DNA of 64,000 nt, taken from assembly GCF_003990915.1 (NCBI RefSeq), contig NZ_BHXQ01000005.1:248001-312000 (forward strand), read 5' to 3'. Positions within the stretch are counted from its first letter, which is position 1. The number at the start of each line of letters is the position of its first letter. The translations under genes and the position numbers were made by a program. This stretch comes from Chryseotalea sanaruensis. Its GTDB lineage: Bacteria > Bacteroidota > Bacteroidia > Cytophagales > Cyclobacteriaceae. The notes under the pieces were generated by a model. The model saw only the letters and a list, made by a program, of their open reading frames with translations, did no database searches and was not told where the DNA came from. This document shows positions 23,641-32,869 of this stretch, piece by piece.

Positions 23641-25764
23641 TTAGTAAATAATGAGCCTTCTGGTAATGGTAGCACCATTTCCAGAGAAGCGCAGCAAATA
23701 TACACCAGCAGATAACATAGCAAAGGATAATTCGCTTGTGCCTTTTAGCGCATTTGCTGATGAAATGAACTGGCCTTGTGCACTATAGATTTGCACCACA
23801 CCAGCAGTAGTGCTTTCGATGAATATTGATTGATTCTTACTTGCGGGATTGGGAAACACAGAAAAATTGTTTTCAGGTGTTTTGGCTTTTAATAATTGCA
23901 ATCCACCTAAATGATTGCCGATTACCAAGTAATTCTGACTAGTGGTGCTGAAGGAAGAAGTCCAGACTGGACCACCAAAATTCCTTACTTCAAACTGTCT
24001 ACTAAGCGGATTAAACGTCAACTCCTTTTCTGCATTGTCAAAACTTACAGCAGTATTAAAATCAGATAAAATTTGAATGGTGCCATCTTGTAACCCTATG
24101 ATCAGATCTTGCTTAGCATCATTATTAGTATCACTGATTAAAATGGAGGGGTTTTGCCTTACAAAGCTTTGATCTATATCGAGAAAAGCTGTGCTTTCCC
24201 TTTGCCATGATGGCAACTGGGCGCTACCATTATTCTTCCAATATTCCACAGCACCATTAGCTTTGCCCACGAGCGCATCAGGTAAGCCATCATTATTGAT
24301 GTCACTGATGTGAATGTTTTCATTAAAGAAAACAGTGAAGCTCGTTTCTGTAATGGTATTTTGTAAACTTAATGCCGTGCTGCTGTTGTTTAAGATGTAA
24401 TGAAGTAACGTTTGTCCGTCTTGATTAGTAGCCGTAAAAACAAGATCAGTGATGCCATCTCTATTTATGTCGGTAAACTGAGGTTTTAGGTTATATAACT
24501 TATAAGTAGAAAGATTTGCATAATCATTTGTTACAAATTTAAAAGAAGGGTGCTGATCACCAGTGTTTTCATAGAGTGAAAGTGCTGCACGAAATACGGC
24601 ATCTTGCTGAATGCCAAAAACACCAATAAATAAGTCATCATCTCCGTCTCCATCATAATCAAAAAAAGCAGGGCAGGCATTTTCGCCTAAGTCAATCATT
24701 TCGTTTTGCAGAAAATTAAGGGAAGCGGCAAACTGTGGATTATTATTACTTAACATATTTTTATGGAAATATAGTGATTGTGAAAAATCAGTTACATCAT
24801 CACTTCTTTCAAAAACACCAGGAGATATAATAAGGTCTTTAATGTTATCAAAGTCAAGGTCTTCGTAAAATGCAATGGGGTATAGACCATTCTCTTTTAA
24901 GTTATCGGGGAAAATAGCAGCTTGTGTAAAGACCGCATTTTCAGAAGTGCCTTCATTTATAAACAGATAGAGTTGATCGCATTCAGATTCAGAAAAAATC
25001 AAATCCATTTGGTTATCGGCATTCACATCTAAAGCAAGTAAAAACTTACCCCCTGCATGTTGTATTCTGCCATTGCTCACACATGTTGTATTGTTAAAGG
25101 CAAATGCTCCGCAGCCGCATTCTGTTAAGCCTCCCCATGATTGAGTTGTTCGCACAAAGTCCGGTGAATTAAGTGTGCCAACATTTTTATGATATTCTAT
25201 CTTTCCACTACCGGAGAAATTCATACAAAGTACATCCAGATCCCCATCTCCATCCATATCAGCAATTGTTGGCACATCATCGGCCTGTAGTTGTATGTTG
25301 GTTTTTCCAGAGAAGCCTGTGGTGAGCAACACATTGCTATTTTGGAAAAGCAAGTGTTGCCAGCTAAGCATATCACCACTGCTGTTATTTAGATAGACCT
25401 TTATGCCAAAGGGGTTACCAGTAAAAATATCCTTTTTCCCATCGCCATTAAAGTCGCGCAGCAACAGGAAGTTAGCAAGATCATTGGGGAAGAGAGTCTC
25501 ATACGCAGGTGCATAATTGTATTGTTGGTTTTGCACCAAGTAGGTGAGTACTTTATTGGCAGTACGGTCGAAAAGTATAAGGTCTTCAACACCGTCATTA
25601 TTAATATCCAAGGTATTTACCTGAACGGCATTTATCCCTCCGGCCCAGGGTTGTGCCAGTAATTGGTCATCGACTGTTCTTACTGGAATAGAAAAATCTG
25701 CTTCGTAGGCATACTGACCCCATGCTGTGGTTGAGACTATGAGTAAGAGCGCTATAAATCGCAT
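23641..25764 (-). CDS. Secreted FG-GAP/VCBS-repeat protein with T9SS sorting domain
   Basis: 707 aa. Signal peptide about 1-16 (ending TTAWGQ). The body has at least nine calcium-loop repeats of the form D-x-N/D-x-D-G-x-x-D (DINNDGVEDLI, DFNGDGKKDIF, DMDGDGDLDVL, DYDGDGDDDLF, DINRDGITDLV, DINNDGLPDAL and others), the FG-GAP/VCBS beta-propeller pattern. The last about 75 residues (FSVFPNPASKN ... GVYLLRFSGNGATITRRLIIY) form a type A T9SS C-terminal domain, so it should be exported across the outer membrane and attached or released. Likely an adhesin-like or binding protein. It is divergent from murF. Confidence 0.88.
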   Translation of the reverse strand: MRFIALLLIVSTTAWGQYAYEADFSIPVRTVDDQLLAQPWAGGINAVQVNTLDINNDGVEDLILFDRTANKVLTYLVQNQQYNYAPAYETLFPNDLANFLLLRDFNGDGKKDIFTGNPFGIKVYLNNSSGDMLSWQHLLFQNSNVLLTTGFSGKTNIQLQADDVPTIADMDGDGDLDVLCMNFSGSGKIEYHKNVGTLNSPDFVRTTQSWGGLTECGCGAFAFNNTTCVSNGRIQHAGGKFLLALDVNADNQMDLIFSESECDQLYLFINEGTSENAVFTQAAIFPDNLKENGLYPIAFYEDLDFDNIKDLIISPGVFERSDDVTDFSQSLYFHKNMLSNNNPQFAASLNFLQNEMIDLGENACPAFFDYDGDGDDDLFIGVFGIQQDAVFRAALSLYENTGDQHPSFKFVTNDYANLSTYKLYNLKPQFTDINRDGITDLVFTATNQDGQTLLHYILNNSSTALSLQNTITETSFTVFFNENIHISDINNDGLPDALVGKANGAVEYWKNNGSAQLPSWQRESTAFLDIDQSFVRQNPSILISDTNNDAKQDLIIGLQDGTIQILSDFNTAVSFDNAEKELTFNPLSRQFEVRNFGGPVWTSSFSTTSQNYLVIGNHLGGLQLLKAKTPENNFSVFPNPASKNQSIFIESTTAGVVQIYSAQGQFISSANALKGTSELSFAMLSAGVYLLRFSGNGATITRRLIIY

Positions 25765-25840
25765 TATATTTATTCTATAAGATTAACGATAAAGCCTTAG
25801 GCTCTGTTATCTTGTGGCGTGATTTTTTGTGAAATTAAGC

Positions 25841-27124
25841 ATGGATATTCAATCGCTCTATAAAAGTTTTTTGGAATGTGCTAAGGTGTCGACCGATACC
25901 CGCCAGATTCTCCCCGGCTCTATGTTCTTTGCCCTTAAAGGGCCAAAATTTAATGCTAACAAATTTGCTGATGAAGCACTAAATAAGGGCGCGCGTTATG
26001 CTGTAGTGGATGAGGTTGCATTTGTGAAAGACGAACGCTACCTGTTAGTGGAGGATGGTTTGAAAGCACTACAGGATTTGGCCAAGCATCACCGAGAACA
26101 ACTAACCATTCCTATAATAGGCTTGACAGGTTCGAATGGAAAAACAACGAGCAAAGAATTGGTACATGCTGTACTAAGCAAGAAGTTCACAACCTTTGCC
26201 ACAAAGGGTAATTTGAATAACCACATTGGCGTTCCTTTATCGATTTTATCGATTGATAAAAGTATTGAGGTGGCAGTAATTGAAATGGGCGCTAATCACG
26301 TTGGTGAAATTGCTTTACTAAGTGCAATTGCCAAACCAACACATGGATTCATAACTAATATTGGCAAAGCCCATATTGGTACTTTCGGTGGTTTTGATAA
26401 TATCATTCGTGGTAAGTCAGAATTGTACCATCATTTAATTACGCATAAGGGCACCGTTTTTATCAATTCGCTTAATCCGATTCTCAGCAACATGGCCAAG
26501 CGCTTTGCTAAACCATTATTCTATCCGCAACAAGGTGACTATTACCATTGCGAGTTGCTTGGCGCAGATCCGTTGGTGAAAGTTAAAGCAGAAAATGGTG
26601 ACGAAGTACAGAGCAATCTTGCTGGGGTCTATAATTTCGAAAATATTGCTACCGCCTTGTGTATAGGGAAATTTTTTGGTGTGGAGCCTGTAAAAGCAAA
26701 TGAAGCAATTGCCGAATACAAACCTGGTAATATGCGTTCGCAGATTGTACTAAAAGGCTCAAACGTAATTGTATTAGATGCATACAATGCTAATCCAAGC
26801 TCCATGCAGGCCGCAATTGAAAACCTTGCGACTATGAAGGCTGAAAAAAAAGTTGCTATTATTGGTGATATGTTTGAGTTGGAAGAGGAGGCAGAAAGGG
26901 AGCATACAGCTATTGGCACTTTACTGGCAGAGAAAAAATTTGATGAAGTTTATTTATGTGGAAGCCTTATGCGCGCAGCAGCCAGCCAGTTGCCAGACGC
27001 TTTTTATTTTGAAAAGAAAGACGAACTCTTAAAACAATTACAAACAAACCCCATAACAGGCGCCACAGTTCTGATTAAGGCTTCGCGTGGTATTGGTTTA
27101 GAGACAGTGTTAGATTTTATGTAA
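25841..27124 (+). CDS. murF: UDP-N-acetylmuramoyl-tripeptide--D-alanyl-D-alanine ligase
   Basis: 427 aa from ATG 25841; a GTG four codons upstream is possible but less likely. MurF adds D-Ala-D-Ala to the UDP-MurNAc-tripeptide in the cytoplasm. Visible: STDTRQILPGSMFFALKG (N-terminal UDP-binding), P-loop GLTGSNGKTTSKE near residue 95, KGNLNNHIGVPLS, EMGANHVGEI, and DAYNANPSSMQAAIENL with GDMFELEEE in the C-terminal domain. It is outside any mur/fts cluster, as often in Bacteroidota. A sensor kinase begins 7 bp after its stop. Confidence 0.95.
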   Translation: MDIQSLYKSFLECAKVSTDTRQILPGSMFFALKGPKFNANKFADEALNKGARYAVVDEVAFVKDERYLLVEDGLKALQDLAKHHREQLTIPIIGLTGSNGKTTSKELVHAVLSKKFTTFATKGNLNNHIGVPLSILSIDKSIEVAVIEMGANHVGEIALLSAIAKPTHGFITNIGKAHIGTFGGFDNIIRGKSELYHHLITHKGTVFINSLNPILSNMAKRFAKPLFYPQQGDYYHCELLGADPLVKVKAENGDEVQSNLAGVYNFENIATALCIGKFFGVEPVKANEAIAEYKPGNMRSQIVLKGSNVIVLDAYNANPSSMQAAIENLATMKAEKKVAIIGDMFELEEEAEREHTAIGTLLAEKKFDEVYLCGSLMRAAASQLPDAFYFEKKDELLKQLQTNPITGATVLIKASRGIGLETVLDFM

Positions 27125-27131
27125 GCATATT

Positions 27132-28430
27132 TTGAACAGAGATATTTCAGCCCGGCTTTTAACAAACCTACCTACTTCAATTTCGGAGAGTGAGGTAAAG
27201 CGTTTGCGTCTGACTGTTTATTTATGTATTACATCAATGGCTGTATCGTTAATATACACTACACTAGATCTTGCCAATGGTATTTATTTTGCACTTCCTT
27301 TTTATTCAGTAATATTTATAGCACCTATTATTTCATTATGGCTTATTAAAATTGGTAAATTTCTGATTGGAAAAATTCTGGTTTTGATGGGTGCCAGTGT
27401 AGCCATCTTTTTTGCTTCAATTAGTGATCCTTTTGAGACAGGTGTTATTTTAATTTTTGTTCCGCTTAGCATTGTTCCTTTTGCTATTATCGGTTTCAGA
27501 AATATTTGGGCAAGCATTGGGATTGTGCTAAGTACTTTTTTTTTATTTCTGACGTCAAGGTTCACAGATTTTTTTTCTTCTTATGTAAAGGAGGTTCCTA
27601 TTTCGTATATACAAATGAGTCTGGCATTGAACTACCTGATCTCAGTAACGATCTCTATACTCATTGTGTATTTTTTGGCAAGGTTGCATCGACAATCAGA
27701 AGTTAGGTTGATTGAAAAAGAGAAGGCGGTTACTGAAAAAAATATTCAGCTGACCAAGCTGAATCAAGAACTAGATGGTTTTGTTTATAGTGTTTCGCAT
27801 GATTTGCGTTCACCCTTGAGTTCTATTTTAGGACTTACCAACCTGGCCAAGTTTTCTACCAGTAAAGAAGAGTTGGTCGATTACATGGCCATGATCCAGG
27901 ATCGCATAAAAACGCAGGATGCTTTTATTAAAGATATCATTGAGTATTCGCGTAACACACGGACAGAACCCTTAAGAGAGCCGGTTGACCTATTTAAACT
28001 AACTCAGGAAATTATTGAGAGCCTGAAATTTAATTTAGGTGCTGATAAAATCCATTTTGATATTGAATTGCCCCAAGACTTTATCGTGACCATCGATAAA
28101 AACCGCTGGAAGACCATGTTGAGTAATCTCATTGGCAATGCCATAAAATACCACGATCCGACAAAGCCCAATCAGTACATAAAATTATCTGCAAACCGTT
28201 CAAACGAAAAGCTGTTATATACAGTAACGGATAATGGGAGTGGTATATCAAGTCAGCATTTGGATAAAATTTTTAATATGTTTTACAGGGCTTCCGATAC
28301 TTCGTCTGGTAGTGGTTTAGGACTTTTCATTACCAAAGAAGCTGTACAGAAACTAAATGGCACTATAACCGTTACCTCACAGCAGCATGTTGGTAGTGTT
28401 TTTGAAATAACTATTCCAATAGTAAAATAG
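27132..28430 (+). CDS. Orphan membrane sensor histidine kinase
   Basis: 432 aa. The likely start is TTG 27132, 7 bp after murF; no ATG lies ahead of the membrane region. Six membrane helices (about 27-200), a short coiled coil (VRLIEKEKAVTEKNIQLTKLNQEL), HisKA with FVYSVSHDLRSPLSSILG, then HATPase_c with N box NLIGNAIKYHD, G1 TDNGSGIS and G2 GSGLGLFITKEAV. There is no extracellular domain, so it probably senses something in or at the membrane. No response regulator is adjacent. Close coupling to murF suggests a cell-envelope signal, by inference only. Confidence 0.88.
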   Translation: MNRDISARLLTNLPTSISESEVKRLRLTVYLCITSMAVSLIYTTLDLANGIYFALPFYSVIFIAPIISLWLIKIGKFLIGKILVLMGASVAIFFASISDPFETGVILIFVPLSIVPFAIIGFRNIWASIGIVLSTFFLFLTSRFTDFFSSYVKEVPISYIQMSLALNYLISVTISILIVYFLARLHRQSEVRLIEKEKAVTEKNIQLTKLNQELDGFVYSVSHDLRSPLSSILGLTNLAKFSTSKEELVDYMAMIQDRIKTQDAFIKDIIEYSRNTRTEPLREPVDLFKLTQEIIESLKFNLGADKIHFDIELPQDFIVTIDKNRWKTMLSNLIGNAIKYHDPTKPNQYIKLSANRSNEKLLYTVTDNGSGISSQHLDKIFNMFYRASDTSSGSGLGLFITKEAVQKLNGTITVTSQQHVGSVFEITIPIVK

Positions 28431-28458
28431 AAATTAACAATTATAAAGTAAGGGGAAC

Positions 28459-29121
28459 ATGGAAACAGCCGTTATACTTAAATTTCTTAAGGCCATTGCT
28501 AAAAACAATGATCGCGAGTGGTTTGAAAAAAACAAACCCAAATATCTTGAAGCGAAATTGCAGTTCGAAGATTTTTTGGAAGAACTGCATAAAGAGTTGG
28601 TGAAATTTGATGAAAGCCTGGGTGGCCTAAATCCGCGTAAGATGGGTTTTAGGATTTACAGAGACGTTCGTTTTAGTAAAGATAAACGTCCATATAAAGT
28701 TAACATGGGAGCAGGCTTTTCACCTAAAGGAAAAATGGATCAAGAACCTGGTTACTATATTCACCTGGAGCCGGGTAACAAAAGTTTTATTGCTGGCGGT
28801 ATATACATGCCTGATGCAGAAAAGCTAGCCAAAATCAGACAAGAGATAGATTACAACCCTAAGAATTTGTTAGGCATTATGAAGCGCAAGTCGTTCAAAA
28901 AGTATTTTGATGATCTTGATGACTTTGATAAGCTAAAGACTGCGCCAAAGGGTTATCCAAAAGACCATGAGCATATTCATTTGCTACAGCACAAGAGTTT
29001 TGTTGTGTCGCATGCCTTTACCGACAAGCAGGTTATTGATAAGAAATTCGTTAAAAACCTGGCTGCTGTGTGTAAAGAAATTATGCCATTGAATACGTTT
29101 TTGAAAGAAGCCATTAGCTAA
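28459..29121 (+). CDS. DUF2461 family protein (copy 1)
   Basis: 220 aa. The N-terminus (ILKFLKAIAKNNDREWFEKNKPKYLEAK) and the central FRIYRDVRFSKDKRPYKVNMGA are the TIGR02453/DUF2461 signature; the family function is unknown. A related copy at 55703-56383 shares NNxREWF, RIYxDVRFSKDKxPY and KGxxKDHxxIxLLxHKxF. It has a plausible ribosome-binding site (AGGGG just ahead of the ATG). It is 28 bp after the kinase gene and may be on the same transcript. Confidence 0.88.
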   Translation: METAVILKFLKAIAKNNDREWFEKNKPKYLEAKLQFEDFLEELHKELVKFDESLGGLNPRKMGFRIYRDVRFSKDKRPYKVNMGAGFSPKGKMDQEPGYYIHLEPGNKSFIAGGIYMPDAEKLAKIRQEIDYNPKNLLGIMKRKSFKKYFDDLDDFDKLKTAPKGYPKDHEHIHLLQHKSFVVSHAFTDKQVIDKKFVKNLAAVCKEIMPLNTFLKEAIS

Positions 29122-29270
29122 CGGGCTACCTAGAACACGGTATTTTTAACAAATAAATTCATTTTTAATACAACAATATACCCACGCCACGGTATATCAA
29201 ATACCCATGTGTGGGCATTTAACAGACTAATGGCTTGCTCTACTTTAGTGTAACATTAAACAGTTACTGT

Positions 29271-30878
29271 ATGAGAACCCAAGTCACACTCGTGTTGCTA
29301 TTGCTTAGCTTCACCACTTTTGCCCAAACCATCGACATAGAAAAAACTCAGGAGGTTTCTAAGGAAGCCATGAAGGGTTTTATTCAGTTGGTAGAAAATG
29401 ATGAGGCAAAACAGCAATTAAATTTTATTTACCGTGTAAGAGCCAAACGCAATCAGGCAAAATTTATCACGTACACTTTCGATTACAATTATAATCTGGT
29501 TAATGAATCAGAGGAGGTAGTTAACCTGGAGAAAGACATGCCTGCCAGGTACAAGCCGAAACGTTACAAAGGTGAGGCATACGAAGTGGAAGGCTTGTAT
29601 GTAGAACCTAATATGATGGGCACACTTGTGTTGAAAAGAAAAGTTACTCGCTTCTCTTATAACTGGCTGAAGTTAATGTATGATTTCAATGTAAGTGTAG
29701 AGGGTAAGTTGAAGGCCAAAACAGATGATGATAAGAAACTATTCTATCATGATCATATTGAAAATCAGAATGACGGTACTGCTATGATTTTGGCTGGTGA
29801 AAAGGGAACTATTAAAGGTGGCCCTTACAATCACATGATGAATTTCCACTTGTTGAAGTATGATATTAATTTGACAAAGCTTGCTGACGTGACTATCAAT
29901 TTTGAGACACCTCAAGCACTTGTTGCTTCTTACGGTTATCCATCAGAAGAGGATGCTGAAAAGACAGATTACATCGCAGTGTTTGCTACTTTTAAAGAGA
30001 AGCGTTACACAGGTCCTAAAATCTGGGGTAAATCTGCAACTGAATATACCTATGTGCGTGTTTCTTATGAAGGCAAACTGCTTGACAAAATTACTTTCAC
30101 TTCACCGAACAGCATCTGGAAAGTTGATGATTTCTTGATTGCTGAAGATGGAGCGGTTTATTTCTATGGTCCTTCTAATGATGAGGCAGACGATTACTAT
30201 CACAACAAGCTTGACTATATCGATGAGAAGAAAAAATGGCCACGATTCCAGTTAGCTAAAGTAAAAAACAATAAAGTTGAATTTATGTCCAGCACCTCCA
30301 TGGAGGATTTCAAAACAAAGTTGAAGGCACAACCTGATGGTAAAAAGGGCGATCCGTACAACGGAAGACGCATTGTGTTTACTAAAGCTTCAATAGGCCC
30401 AACCGGAGAAATGATTTTAGCTGGCCAGAATTATGGCATGATGCGCAACGGAAAAGGACAGGTAATCGGGCGTGAGTATGAAGATTTAGTAATGTTCCAT
30501 TTTGATGGGAAAGGTCAATTGATTTCGCAATACACTATGAACAAAAAACAAAAGAGCTCTTCTCCTGACAGTCAGTTTTTTGAATTCACTTCTGATGGAA
30601 AATCTTTATACTGGTCATACTTCGATAACGTAGCCACCAAGCAGGTGAAAGAGTTAGATCTTATTATAGAGAAACCACTTGGTGTACCTAAAATGGGTAA
30701 AATCAATTTAGCAACAGGGGCTTTTGACAAATATACTGAGTATGGCAAAGGCGATAATTTTGTTCACTACAATACCTTAAACTATTTGAAGTTTACCAAC
30801 ACGAACCAGGTTACCTTCCTTGGTGAAAACAAGAAGGGAAGTGTGCTTTGGTTTGTACGCGTTAATCTAGATAAATAA
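29271..30878 (+). CDS. Exported protein of unknown function
   Basis: 535 aa from ATG 29271 (MRTQVTLVLLLLSFTTFAQ, a clear signal peptide of about 19 residues). The 12-residue upstream extension would disrupt the signal and is rejected. The mature protein is lysine-rich with many short beta-strand segments resembling repeated propeller-like blades (for example KITFTSPNSIWKVDDFLIAEDGAVYFYG, TKASIGPTGEMILAGQNYG, HFDGKGQLISQYTMN). I do not recognise a named domain. It has its own terminator, but three more exported proteins follow on the same strand, so a shared process is possible. Confidence 0.72.
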   Translation: MRTQVTLVLLLLSFTTFAQTIDIEKTQEVSKEAMKGFIQLVENDEAKQQLNFIYRVRAKRNQAKFITYTFDYNYNLVNESEEVVNLEKDMPARYKPKRYKGEAYEVEGLYVEPNMMGTLVLKRKVTRFSYNWLKLMYDFNVSVEGKLKAKTDDDKKLFYHDHIENQNDGTAMILAGEKGTIKGGPYNHMMNFHLLKYDINLTKLADVTINFETPQALVASYGYPSEEDAEKTDYIAVFATFKEKRYTGPKIWGKSATEYTYVRVSYEGKLLDKITFTSPNSIWKVDDFLIAEDGAVYFYGPSNDEADDYYHNKLDYIDEKKKWPRFQLAKVKNNKVEFMSSTSMEDFKTKLKAQPDGKKGDPYNGRRIVFTKASIGPTGEMILAGQNYGMMRNGKGQVIGREYEDLVMFHFDGKGQLISQYTMNKKQKSSSPDSQFFEFTSDGKSLYWSYFDNVATKQVKELDLIIEKPLGVPKMGKINLATGAFDKYTEYGKGDNFVHYNTLNYLKFTNTNQVTFLGENKKGSVLWFVRVNLDK

Positions 30879-30897
30879 ATAAGGCTCCCTCTTAAAG

Positions 30898-30928
30898 ACG
30901 CTGTTGCTTTGGCTGCAGCGTTTTTTTT
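30898..30928 (+). terminator. Rho-independent terminator after the 29271 gene
   Basis: ACGCTG (30898-30903), 12-nt loop, CAGCGT (30916-30921), followed by eight T (30921-30928). Confidence 0.75.
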
Positions 30929-30943
30929 AAATTCGGATATGTG

Positions 30944-31699
30944 ATGAAGACACTATATTTAATACCCACGTTTATATTTTTAAGCTTTGCCGTAATAGGG
31001 CAATCACTTTCTTCGCTTGAGGATGGCAGAGGAAATGATGTCTACGAATCCAGTTCGGTAGGTATATTCTATCGTTACACCAGCAACAGCGGTAAGTATG
31101 CACCAACAGTAAAGGGTTCTACCTTTAATATTAATGTAAGAAAAAGCGAAGCAGGCAAAGGTGGCAGAAGCTGGCACTTTGAAAACCCTGCACTGGGTGA
31201 TATCATTTGGTTGTTATTTAATTCAGATGAAGTAACTAATAATGTTGGACAAACATTTACTTCTGGATTGATCGGTTGGCATCAGGCTTACTGGAATGTT
31301 GTGGCGAAAGATAAGTTGATCATTGCTCCAGGATTTAGTGCTGGTGACTATATTTTCGGTTCAGGACGCGATCAGGGCAGTCCTAATATTTTAGAACCCA
31401 ATGGTTATTATTTATACGCTGGCCCGGCAATAAAAGCAAGCTACTTGTTAGGTGATCGTGCATGGATAGATGGATTTTTTCATTGGGATATCACTTTTTC
31501 AAAACTTAAAAATGATGATGGTGCCTACCAGAATATCGATGGTTATAAGTATCCACACTTCATCCATTTAGGAGCAACTGTTTACGATCGTTCACGATTT
31601 TTTGCGGGAATCAAACTTGTGAGATTAGTTGATAGAGGGATTAATAACGATCGTGCAACACGATTCGATTTCTCACTAGGATACATGATTAATATTTAG
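30944..31699 (+). CDS. Outer-membrane beta-barrel-like protein of unknown function
   Basis: 251 aa from ATG 30944 (a GTG sits one codon before). Signal peptide about 1-18, ending VIGQ. The mature part is rich in aromatic, alternating strands (VGIFYRYTSN, KLIIAPGFSAGDYIFG, GYYLYAGPAIKASYLLG, FFAGIKLVRLVD) and closes with RFDFSLGYMINI, as in small outer-membrane barrels. No family recognised. It is the first gene of a likely three-gene operon, 21 bp before the next gene, leading to the CHAT protein. Confidence 0.7.
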   Translation: MKTLYLIPTFIFLSFAVIGQSLSSLEDGRGNDVYESSSVGIFYRYTSNSGKYAPTVKGSTFNINVRKSEAGKGGRSWHFENPALGDIIWLLFNSDEVTNNVGQTFTSGLIGWHQAYWNVVAKDKLIIAPGFSAGDYIFGSGRDQGSPNILEPNGYYLYAGPAIKASYLLGDRAWIDGFFHWDITFSKLKNDDGAYQNIDGYKYPHFIHLGATVYDRSRFFAGIKLVRLVDRGINNDRATRFDFSLGYMINI

Positions 31700-31720
31700 T
31701 TAGCTGAGACTATTGACATA

Positions 31721-32863
31721 ATGAAAGTAATTGGCAGTGTATTTTGTCTACTCTTTTGGCTCACAACCAATGCACTATTGGCGCAACGGAGCGAACCTTA
31801 TTTGTTCGAAGAATTTAAATCCAATGAGCAAAGCTGGCCATTTATAGGTGCTAACAATGATTATAGTATTGCAATTGAAAAAGGACATTTGGTGATGAAT
31901 GCAAAAGCAACTGCTATTCATACTTACAAGGCCATTGAAATTAACGAAGATGATGATGTTGCCTATTACACCAATATGATTTTTATGGGAGGTGATCATA
32001 CAGCGTGGATCGGTTTACACTTTAATATGAATACTGACGTGAATAAGTATTGTTCATTTGTGTACAATAACGATAAGGAGTTTTTGATATCAGAGCGGTC
32101 AGGTAAGAAATACGAAGTTCATCGCCAATCAAAATCACAGGTAATTAAACCTTACGATTATAATTCACTTACCATCATTAAGAAGGGGAGCACCTATAAA
32201 TTTTTGATCAACGATAAACAAGTACACGAACTTAGGATTAAAAGCTTTTACGGATCGTTGTTGGGAATTACCGGCAACAGAAACACACAAATAAAAGTTG
32301 ATGAAGTGCAGGTCTACGGTCCCGCCAACGGCAGGCAAGAAACATATGATGATGAGAGTACTTTTTTAGAAGCAGATGTTAATGCCAAAGCTAAAAAAGA
32401 AGCTACTCCTGAATTTCAGGAGTTTATGAATCAGTTTGCCCGTGTTGCTTTTCCATACAACTTCAACCCACAAAACGCCCAAGGTGTCGATGTGTCATCT
32501 TATCCCATAGTCCAGAAAACATTTTATAAATATATAGCCAGTAGTGTTCGCAATAAACAAATGTGGGCCATGTGTCAGCTAAGCGATTGTGGTGAAGGCT
32601 ACGCTTTATTAATGATGAACCGCTATCAGATTAATCAACAGGATATTTCCCGGTTTTTTGTAGCTGTTTTTGATCCATCGGGGAAGCTCTTGCAGGAGCG
32701 CGAAGTGGGTGAGATGGTGAAAGAAAACGGTTCTTTTTTTAAGATGGTTGAATTTAAAGCCTATAAAGAAGGAAATGTAATGAACATTGAAGCAATTGAA
32801 ACATTCAGCAATGGCAATAAGAGTCGAAACAGTGTTCGATTCAATACAGTACTGTGTAACTAA
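31721..32863 (+). CDS. Exported protein with concanavalin-like N-terminal domain
   Basis: 380 aa. Signal peptide about 1-21 (ending ALLAQ). Residues about 25-200 look like a concanavalin/LamG-type jelly roll as used in glycan- or protein-binding modules (FEEFKSNEQSWPFIG, TAWIGLHFNMN, YCSFVYNNDKEFLISERSG, NSLTIIKKGSTYKFLINDKQVHEL, GITGNRNTQIKVDEVQVYG). The C-terminal part (about 230-380) is an unrecognised domain with three cysteines. It lies 21 bp after the barrel gene and 6 bp before the CHAT gene, so it is probably part of one operon. Confidence 0.72.
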   Translation: MKVIGSVFCLLFWLTTNALLAQRSEPYLFEEFKSNEQSWPFIGANNDYSIAIEKGHLVMNAKATAIHTYKAIEINEDDDVAYYTNMIFMGGDHTAWIGLHFNMNTDVNKYCSFVYNNDKEFLISERSGKKYEVHRQSKSQVIKPYDYNSLTIIKKGSTYKFLINDKQVHELRIKSFYGSLLGITGNRNTQIKVDEVQVYGPANGRQETYDDESTFLEADVNAKAKKEATPEFQEFMNQFARVAFPYNFNPQNAQGVDVSSYPIVQKTFYKYIASSVRNKQMWAMCQLSDCGEGYALLMMNRYQINQQDISRFFVAVFDPSGKLLQEREVGEMVKENGSFFKMVEFKAYKEGNVMNIEAIETFSNGNKSRNSVRFNTVLCN

Positions 32864-32869
32864 GAAAAA

